The translations under genes were made by a program, and so were the position numbers. Of a DNA stretch of 64,000 nt, positions 56,581-64,000 are shown in pieces. How positions within the stretch are numbered: the stretch's first letter is position 1; each line of letters starts with the position of its first letter. Under the pieces are notes generated by a model. That model was not told the DNA's origin and did not search any database. It saw only the letters and a program-made list of their open reading frames with translations. Source of the stretch: Rhizodiscina lignyota (taxonomy: Eukaryota; Ascomycota; Dothideomycetes; Aulographales; Rhizodiscinaceae); NCBI GenBank assembly GCA_010015805.1, contig ML978136.1, positions 655,082-719,081 on the forward strand. Reading direction: 5' to 3'.

Positions 56581-58691
56581 ATGCATTCGCGCATCTTCCC
56601 TAATACTTTTGTGGTCCTCCACTTTGCCTCTGGCCACCAGCGTCTCGTCGAAATAGTCCCCAACTCGTAAGTCCGTTTGTGCGCGTCATTCCCCAAAGTA
56701 AAAAGCACGTTGCTGAGTTCTAGAGCAGGACGATATACGTAGGTAAATTTGGATCCTTTCCAGCGAATCTCCTGCTCTACCGTCCATACTACCTCACCTT
56801 CGAGCTCCTCGACAAGTCCGACGGGCAATCGCAACTGCGTCTTCGCATCGTCCCACCACATGAGATCCATACGGACGCGCTGAGCAATAACCAACTCAAC
56901 CCCGCCGAGTCTCGCGACGATACCGATACAAATACACCGAGAGCAGGGAAGGAAGATGATACGGGCGGTGTCGAGTACGACATTGTTGGTGAAGACGGCA
57001 CTCTTCTCATCCGGAGCAATCGCCTTACCGTCGATGATCCATCACGGCAGAAGCTGAGCCATGATGAGATTGAGGCGCTGAAGAAGGCTGAGAAGTCGGG
57101 CGGGAAGGAGATCATTGCAAAAATCTTGGAGAATCATAGCGCATTGGGCGAGAAGACGAGTTTCAGTCTGCAGAAATACACAGTTCGGAAGGCGAAGAAG
57201 TACTTGCGCCGATTCACTGTGCTGCCTGCTGATGTGGAAACTGTGCTCAATGTGCAGTCGGAGGGCAATGCGCACAAGCACTTGGAGTTAAGAGAGGAGT
57301 CGTTGGGGCTCCTCATGAGTTGGGCAAATGTGAGAGCGAGTGGTGGGAGATGGCTGGTCGTGGATGATACTGGTGGCGTCGTGGTGGCCGCATTGGCAGA
57401 GAGGATGGGCATACTGCATCCTCCAGAGCCAGAAGATGATAGTCCAGATGGGCAAGAGGAGGACGAGGACATGACAGACGCTCCTGCACACGACCAAGAG
57501 CAAGCCGAAGAGAACACTCATTCGGCGAATTCGGCTACAACTGTAGGGAAACCTCCAGATACCACATACAGTGAAGCCCCGTCTACAACTGTAGATATGA
57601 CCGCTTCAACTACCCCCTCGGAAAATAAGAAACCTCAGCCTAAAGACGCGACATATATGTCCGCAAACTCCAACGCCATCACCGTACTCCATCCAGGCGC
57701 GCAACCGAACACGTCATTCCTGAAATACTTCTCCTTCCCTTCAGAAGACCCACAGCCCTTCCATCCTCTTTACGCGCATCTCAAAAGCCTCAGTTGGCTC
57801 GCATTTCTCGATCCCGCTACCGATCCCGCCCTCCAAGAACCGCAAGAAGTCTTGCAGAGCGATTTGTTGCAATGGAAGGGCAACAAGAAGAGCGCTTATT
57901 GGCGGAAACGACGTCGCTGGGAGCGGATGAAAAAGGTGGTTGAAGAGACGAGAGAGGGTGGCTTTGATGGGCTTGTTGTAGCGTCTGGCGGGATGGACGT
58001 GGGTGGCATATTGAGACGCCTTGTTCCGTTAGTGAAAGGTGGCGGGCAGGTTGTCGCGTATAGTCCGACGGTTGAACCGTTGGCAGAAGTTATGGATTTG
58101 TATTCGAGGGAGAGAAGGGCGGCGTTTACGCAGAAGATGAATGAGCAGATGGCCAATGAGGTCACTGCAGGATCTAAGGATGGCCAAGAAAATGAGATGA
58201 ACGACGCAGAGACCCCGTCGAAGGAAACGAACGAAGCCGAAGAGGCAACGGATGCTTCGCTGAATACCAAGTTGCCACGACCATACCCGGTCGGCGAGGA
58301 TGGTTCGCCTGATCTCGAGGATTTCCCAGTGAATCCGTCACTATTACTTGCGCCAAACCTCCAGACCGTAAGAGCCCGACAGTGGCAAGTCCTACCGGGC
58401 CGGACACACCCTGTCATGATGGGTAGAGGAGGAGCAGAAGGGTACATTTTCACGGCTACGAGGGTCATTCCCGCGCAAGGCAAAGTGGAAGCCCGTGGGA
58501 AGTTTGGAAAGGCAGCCAAGAGGCGCAAGATGGAGGCCAATGCAGAAGCAGCTGCGGGAGCCGTCGCAGAGAGCGAAGTGAAGACCATGGAGAATGGCGT
58601 GGAGGATCAAGCGATTGTCGATGCTGAGACTGGGGGACTCGGAACGAATGGGAAAGGAGCAAAGAGGAAAGCAGTGGAGGAGAGCGGCTAA
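56581..58691 (+). CDS. TRM6: tRNA (adenine-58-N1) methyltransferase non-catalytic subunit Trm6/Gcd10
   Basis: Two exons (56581-56666, 56729-58691; intron 62 nt) give 682 residues. Trm6 pairs with catalytic Trm61 to make m1A58 in tRNA, needed for stability of initiator tRNA-Met. Conserved stretches: TIYVGKFGSFPANLL, VEYDIVGEDGTLLIRSN, KTSFSLQKYTVRKAKKYLRRFTVLP, WANVRASGGRWLVVDDTGGVVVAALAERMGIL and, near the C-terminus, LQTVRARQWQVLPGRTHPVMMGRGGAEGYIFTATRV. The Rossmann-like fold lacks a good S-adenosylmethionine pocket, as usual for this subunit. Long acidic and Ser/Thr-rich inserts (near residue 280 and 500) make it larger than the yeast protein. It is convergent with ARPC3, 200 bp apart. Confidence 0.92.
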
Positions 58692-58891
58692 GGAGGGTAA
58701 ACCGTCGGTGCAAAGGGAACGGAAGACTTGATACCCATTTGAATACAGCCTCTGGCCAAGTATATGCCTCGAAGATTTGCAGTCCGACTCGAACCCTGCT
58801 CTCTGAAGACGGAGAGTCTCTTACGCCGTGTCGCGTGATCTTTCGCTCTGGTGGTATCATTCCATCATGTGCTTCATTGCTAGGCATTCAT

Positions 58892-59622
58892 CTATAATGC
58901 CTTTCCCATGAATTTCCGCTTCGTAAAACTCAGCCACCACTAGCAATGCCAGTTAGTAATGGTCAAAAATTGACAACCTTCTCCGTGCTTGAACGTACCT
59001 TACTAGGCGCATTGCTCCCATCTGCATACACCCTATTGAGCAACCTCTGCGCTAGTTCCTGCCTCATCTGACCAACATATTGCCTCAGCACCTCCGCCTC
59101 ATTGCGGTCTTTCGGTGGCTCGAATGCCTGGTTCAACGGGAAGCCCGCATCGCCCGGAATCGCAAAGTTCGTGTCCAGCGCGCTGTTCATGACCGCCTTT
59201 TCCGCGTCACGCCGACCCATATTGGGCTTGATCTTGGTAATCAACTCTGATACATAGAGAATGCCATAGATCAGCACGCGGTCGGCGGGGCCCTTGATCT
59301 CGAAATTGCGGAAGAAGGTATTCGCGCGGAAGAGCTGGAGGACTTCGTCTAGAGGGTCGTACGATTCGGAGGATGCGTCGATTGTGAGCTCTGTTACACC
59401 TGCGGGAAGGGGTGGGAGTTGGAGCGCCGGTCCTCTTGTGCGCGTCCGGAGGGGTAAGAGCGCAAAGTTGCCTGGTTGAAAGATTAACGAACGTTATAAG
59501 GCGGAGGAGCGAATCAAGGTACCAATGAGGTGTTGGTTCGGCTCGTCTAGGAAGACGGAGTGATAGGCCTGCCTACAATTAGCTTCAGAAGGGTTTAAAG
59601 GCTCCAAATGACATACCGGCAT
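58892..59622 (-). CDS. ARC18: ARP2/3 complex subunit 3 (ARPC3, p21-Arc)
   Basis: Four exons on minus: 59622-59617 (only ATG CCG), 59568-59523, 59471-58999 and 58939-58892 (introns 48, 51 and 59 nt), 190 residues. The subunit is part of the seven-protein ARP2/3 complex that nucleates branched actin at endocytic sites. The family sequence is almost continuous after splicing: AYHSVFLDEPNQHLIGNFALLPLRT, LFRANTFFRNFEIKGPADRVLIYGILYVSEL, FAIPGDAGFPLNQAFEPP, EVLRQYVGQMRQELAQRLL and the final WWLSFTKRKFMGKAL. The first exon of six bases and the last of 48 would be missed by automatic prediction, but both complete conserved ends. A longer frame upstream (to 59784) is probably leader. Confidence 0.9.
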
Positions 59623-62304
59623 GGTGAAACGCGAAAATCTGCCTTCCTCGTGCTCATTTGAAGCTCGAGGTGGGATGTCGTCGTAGGCGCTCGTAGGGCT
59701 GAAGTTGCGATCAAAAAACATTTTTCCGCTCCGATGCTTTGGAATCGCCCCAGCCTCCAGCCTCTCATGTATGCCAGGCTTCATATCATCTCATCTCCTC
59801 CTTGCGATTTTCAATTTGTGGCTAGGAAATCGTGTGGTCCGAATGAAGATGACGAAATGATTAATTAGGCTTTAAGATGAACGGCACTGAGCCTGCGTCT
59901 TTACCAGAGAAGATAATCGAGATGACTCCAATCCCAAGCCATGATGACGGATTGCATGAACTCGAGTATATCGATATATTCTGGCTAGGGTGGGGTTGAG
60001 CAGCGCCTGCTCACTATACTTTCACCCTCGAAATGCTAATGGCACAGTTTAATACGGCACTTTCGAGCGTACATGGACATTACTTCATTAATCGTTACGG
60101 ATGACCACTATGTACGTTGAGTGTCCGTTACTCCATCCGCGCCGGGTACAGGCCTTTAGCACAACCGACCTGGTTACCGACTGAAACACTGTCAAACAGG
60201 AAGCCGTGGTAGGCATTGGTGAGCAAAGTCATGAGACAAGAGCATGGATCCTGGAGAGTTTCCGAGAGTCGTGTTGCTATTAACGAGGTTTGGTTCTCTT
60301 GAGCATTGGATCTATGAAGAACTATTCACGGTATACCTCCTGAATCTAGGACGAAAGTTAAGAGCTTTGCACTCAGGATCATAATCCCTCATTCGGGGCT
60401 CCGAGACGTTATCACGAGATGTAAGCTTGGAGTTCCGAACTTTGATCTGGTGCTTCCGTGAGAGAATGTCAAGTGGTCGACGAGATTGGCTCGTTAGCTA
60501 AGTTAGCTTCGTAGAAACGCTGGGGAATCCGCAAAGTTTTCACTCGTTGCGGCGATGACTCGAGAATAGGAAACTGTCAGAGCTTGCTCATTCGGCTATG
60601 CCTAGGTGGCGTGCTGATCAACAAGCCTTATCCGTTGCCTTGTTGTCCATTACGGAAAATATTGGAATTCAACAGTGGCATGGATTGCTATATCTTTGTT
60701 GCTTTCGGTCAAATTCCCGAATCCAGTCTTTATCCGTCTGGACCCAGGAGATGATAACACGTCCCTGCTTCAGCCGCGCCGAATGTATTATATCTACTGT
60801 AATGGCAGTCTTACAGCAGCCCGACGCAGACCGCGGCTTCTCACTGAGCTTACCCGCTTTTTACTCCTAATGAGACGCTCTGGGTATGTCTACATAGTGG
60901 TGCTCTATCGAAATTCAATAGGAAAGAGCATGTTGATCAATATATTCAGCTATCGACAGCGATCCGATGCTGGCGTTTATCGGAAATCTTCTGTAATTGA
61001 TTATCGAATTGCTGAGAAATGTAAAACCCATTTCTTCCAGCTCTAGAAAGTGTTGCCGTGCCTTTCAGCCTCCCAGCGCGCTGAGCAGCCTGCCTCCGCC
61101 CTATCGAATCAGATGGCTGGAGCATGAATGCAGCATTGCCAAGCTCCTCGACCTCCAGCCATACAGGAGTTGAATCGTGGAATACAGGCTTCAGAAACTG
61201 AAATATCAGAATACAATAGAAATTTTTTTCTTCGCCATTAAAGATCGGAATTTAAGGGCAATTCCGCTATGGAAGCGTCTCTATATGGATAAATTCCATG
61301 AAGCGACAACCATGTCCCCTCCCAACTAACTAGTGACTACTTTGGATGGCACTTTATCCCGCATTCACTAACTTCCAGTTTTTCCATACCACCAAGGTCG
61401 TCCGCTCCGCCTGTGCCAAGCAAGTCGGGAACGGCCAATGGATTGAGCATCTGTGACTATCTCCTCGAATCGAGCCCTCTTCCCCCAGACTTTCTCCATC
61501 CACCCCCGCCGTGTGCTTACGGCTGATAAGCAAATGAACGCTCCGCCAAGAGCACTTCACGCAGAGAATACGAAGTATGTATCCATCGGTGCATGCCAAG
61601 TTTCCACTAACAAGGCCAGAAGGTACTGATGTCGCCTAGGGTGCATTCTTCTCTGATGTACCCAGCGTGACTTTGCACGAGGCACTATGTACCACATAGC
61701 GTGAACAGGTCTCCTCCGCATTCCTCCCCGTCACCACAGGTCCGCCAGCCTGGGCACAACGCCGCTTTGCTCGGGACACCTGTAAGAGCCTGGACTTGGA
61801 TAACTTTCTACCAATTACTGGCTAGAAATGACCTCCATACTCACCAGACCCGCGGCGACGCTCAGTAAAGCTGGCCATTCTCGTCTCGGTTTACGCAATG
61901 CTCGGTCCATCGTTTGGCTCTCAAAGCATCGTTATGGAATGGAACTTGTAGATCGAGACTAATTACCGTTAATTATCAGATTCGAGATGAGGTATCTTGC
62001 ATATGCGCCCTCCTTACCTGCGCCTGCAACTTACTGTGTCCATTGAGAGCACATTCGCACAGTCTTTGACCAAGACAGCTCGGGCCTAGCCACGATGGCC
62101 TCGCAATGGCCGCGTCACCTTCTAGAGTTTCAAGATTCCAAAGAGACGGGATAGAAGATCTTCAGAGGAATCATAAATATGGGACGTTATTCGAGCAAAT
62201 ACAAGTTTGAAGACATCCACAGCAGATCACAAACTTCCAATCGTTCAACTCTAGCACGAACAGAAGTCAACAAGACTTTACGCTCGCTCTTCCTCATTAT
62301 CAAA
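59623..62304. other. 2.7-kb gene-poor stretch
   Basis: No supported gene. Frames at 60598-61046 (plus) and 61354-61599 (minus) have no domain and irregular composition. No tandem repeat was recognised. The last 100 bp should contain the leader of the small secreted protein gene. Confidence 0.35.
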
Positions 62305-62813
62305 ATGAAGACCTTCACGTTCATCGCCAGTGTCGTGGCTCTCACGTGCGTGGAATACTCTGTATATTAGCGGCAGCCTTTACATACTAATACGAAGTGT
62401 AGGTCTGTCGCCAGCGCTGCCCCCAAGCATGGCTCGGATGACAAGTCAGTCACCACTTCGTTCAGCACAAAATCGCACCACTCCAAGCACCATGATGACA
62501 TCACAATCACCTGCACTACCACCACTTCTTTCACCACTACTCTCAGCACCTTCACAACGTTCCCAGCGTCAAATTCGACATCTCTGTTCCCGACTGAAAC
62601 TCTGATCACCGGCACAGGACCAAGACCTCCACTGTCTACATAACTATCACGGCTCATTGCCCATCAACATCCAAGTCGGCTAACCAAACCGTGACGGCCT
62701 CGACTACCTCCTGCGAGGACAACGGGACTGACGTTTGCGTTACGAGCGTGACGTCTTCTGCTCCTCCCACAACGACGACATGCGAGGATAATGACACAGA
62801 CATCTGCGTATAG
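62305..62813 (+). CDS. Small secreted Thr/Ser-rich protein with repeated CEDN motif
   Basis: Exon 1 is 62305-62345 and exon 2 begins at 62403 (intron 57 nt). The product starts with a signal peptide (KTFTFIASVVALTSVASAAP), then a His/Ser/Lys segment and Thr-rich sequence. In the simplest frame it stops at 62643 (93 residues). However, coding-like sequence continues in another frame to 62813 (TSTVYITITAHCPSTS, then two CEDN(G/D)TD(V/I)CV repeats). A 50-nt intron with a weak donor (62568-62617, gtcaaa...cacag, branch CTGAT) would join it and give 133 residues; a one-base loss near 62617 is the alternative. The product resembles fungal cell-wall or effector-like small proteins. No homologue is recognised. 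Confidence 0.55.
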
Positions 62814-63904
62814 ACATGAGCCTTACGAATGAAAAGACTTAGACGCTCCTTTTGGGTTCCCTTTCTGCTCGCGTTTCCTTCGCTTCGAATTATGTTGGCA
62901 ACGCCGAAACTCTGTATATGGGAGAAAGTTGCATTCATGCAACATGTAATGGAGGAAGTCTTCTTCACAATATCAATGGACAGTCAAGTCCGATTCACGG
63001 TACTGGGTGACTCATGACCTCGCCTCTTGTGATTGCTGAAGCCTTGATTGGCCCTGGTGCACCAACTTTGCATGTAGCTGCATTGGAGTACCTCTCGACG
63101 GACTGAACAAAGTGGCGGAAACGTTGCAGCAGTGTATCAACTAGCAGGCTGACGTATGATGGCTCGTATGACCATTAGAACGGGAGAACGACACAGATGA
63201 TCGCCGAACTGCAGCGGATAGGTACATAAGCCTCTGTTTGTTACATATGTTCCCGCAGTGCATCTTGGTTGGTAGAACAAATGCGTGTATTCAAGCTACC
63301 GTGAGTCAGGACTTGGTCACTCTCGAAACTTTTCCTCTGAAACTTTTATAAATGACGCATGTGATGAAGTAGCGACCCACAAATCGATTAGCACTTGAGT
63401 CGAGCGAAACGTGGGAATTCAGAGAGATGGAGATTTTGCCATAGTATTTCCTCCGTTAGCTACAGCTAGATATTAAAACCCATCGCTCCAGGCCCAGGCC
63501 AAGACATTTTGGCGACATTGTGGGTATACTAAGTTGGTTGCGCGGGTAAGGCAGGCTAGATTTGGTTGGTGCGGATCGGGACCTGGAATTAACTAGAGGA
63601 AGGACCCGCCGTACGTAGGTAGGCATTTTAGAGATAATTACCTATCGTGGAGGAATTAGTGTCAGATTCTTGGCAGACATGGACAAGAGTACATACCTAA
63701 GGTTGCTCTTCGCTGACCCTCATTCTGGCATTGTTAGCGTCGTTCCGATTGCCCGTGGTGAGCACTGAACATGCTCTTTGGCATATCATCTGATGATTTC
63801 ATAATTTTCACAGGATTGTGGCTGCTACATGCTTGCTCCGTCGCTGGCTGGATGGAAGGCAGTGACCTCACTTTATGAGAGTAACTAATTTGAGGGATGC
63901 GATG
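62814..63904. other. Right-end stretch without a supported gene
   Basis: No gene, RNA or repeat recognised up to the GA microsatellite. Confidence 0.35.
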
Positions 63905-63925
63905 CGAGAGAGAGAGAGAGAGAGA
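63905..63925. repeat. GA microsatellite
   Basis: About ten uninterrupted GA dinucleotides, of no known function here; useful as a polymorphic marker. Confidence 0.8.
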
Positions 63926-64000
63926 TTTTCATTCGCCCTTTTAGGCCATTTCTGGCCCACGTGGGGGTTCCTGCCTGACTAATCATACAATATGCCTTAT

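Noticed and set aside
57896-58588. 230-codon open frame antisense to TRM6
   Set aside because: Shadow frame of a conserved gene; no splice signals or domain of its own.
58780-58870. B-box-like GGTTCGAGTC on the minus strand between TRM6 and ARPC3, suggestive of a tRNA
   Set aside because: The T stem does not pair, there is no matching acceptor stem and no A box at the right distance.
1-64000. CRISPR arrays, bacterial operons, ribosome binding sites and rRNA
   Set aside because: Spliced eukaryotic genes throughout; no regular spacer-repeat array (the 55-bp array has no constant repeat and no unique spacers) and no rRNA-like sequence.

Overview
This window reads as nuclear DNA of a filamentous ascomycete. 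Almost every gene I could reconstruct carries short GT-AG introns (mostly 45-90 nt, often with a CTRAY-type branch site). The gene set is fungal: GH30 secreted hydrolase, Las21, Sec15, Trm6, Rmp1, ARPC3, CENP-A, ORC2. A Dothideomycete is my best guess from the overall flavour, but nothing in the window proves the class. All exon models below were made by hand from reading frames, splice signals and family knowledge, and were not checked against transcripts.

Layout. 1-6 kb is an accessory-looking arm with a secreted FAD amine/amino-acid oxidase, the remains of a cysteine-rich membrane protein, and a secreted GH30 glycosidase. 6.3-15.8 kb holds six small genes, three on minus then three on plus, each starting with a short Myb/SANT-like helical domain and ending in a charged, low-complexity nuclear-type tail. 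A seventh member lies at 22.2-22.8 kb. Between them are Derlin, the centromeric histone H3 (CENP-A) and a membrane-anchored histidine phosphatase. This paralogue cluster is the most unusual thing in the window. 24.6-38 kb is dense conserved housekeeping: ORC2, aminopeptidase P, an importin-13/Kap122-type karyopherin, a FUN14-family protein, pyridoxal 5'-phosphate synthase Pdx1/Snz, and Las21. 38.5-50 kb is looser: a ricin-B-like single-pass protein, an S28 serine peptidase, RNase MRP subunit Rmp1, a 55-bp degenerate minisatellite of about 0.9 kb, and a Mei2-type RNA-binding protein. 51-59.6 kb is again conserved: Sec15, an F-box protein, Trm6 and ARPC3. 59.6-64 kb is gene-poor apart from a small secreted Thr/Ser-rich protein.

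How it fits together. Several conserved genes belong to chromosome biology (CENP-A, ORC2), secretion and membrane quality control (Sec15, Derlin, Las21) and RNA processing (Trm6, Rmp1). The seven Myb-like proteins share domain size, intron positions inside the domain, basic/acidic tails, and in six of seven a psi-K-x-E motif like a SUMO-acceptor site. I infer a tandemly expanded family of small nuclear, probably DNA-binding proteins. Their function is unknown to me. The repeat content (a 160-bp TA-flanked foldback element with transition-only differences in the well-aligned part of its arms, degenerate direct repeats, minisatellites) is concentrated in the intergenic DNA of this cluster and in the gap at 45-47.6 kb.
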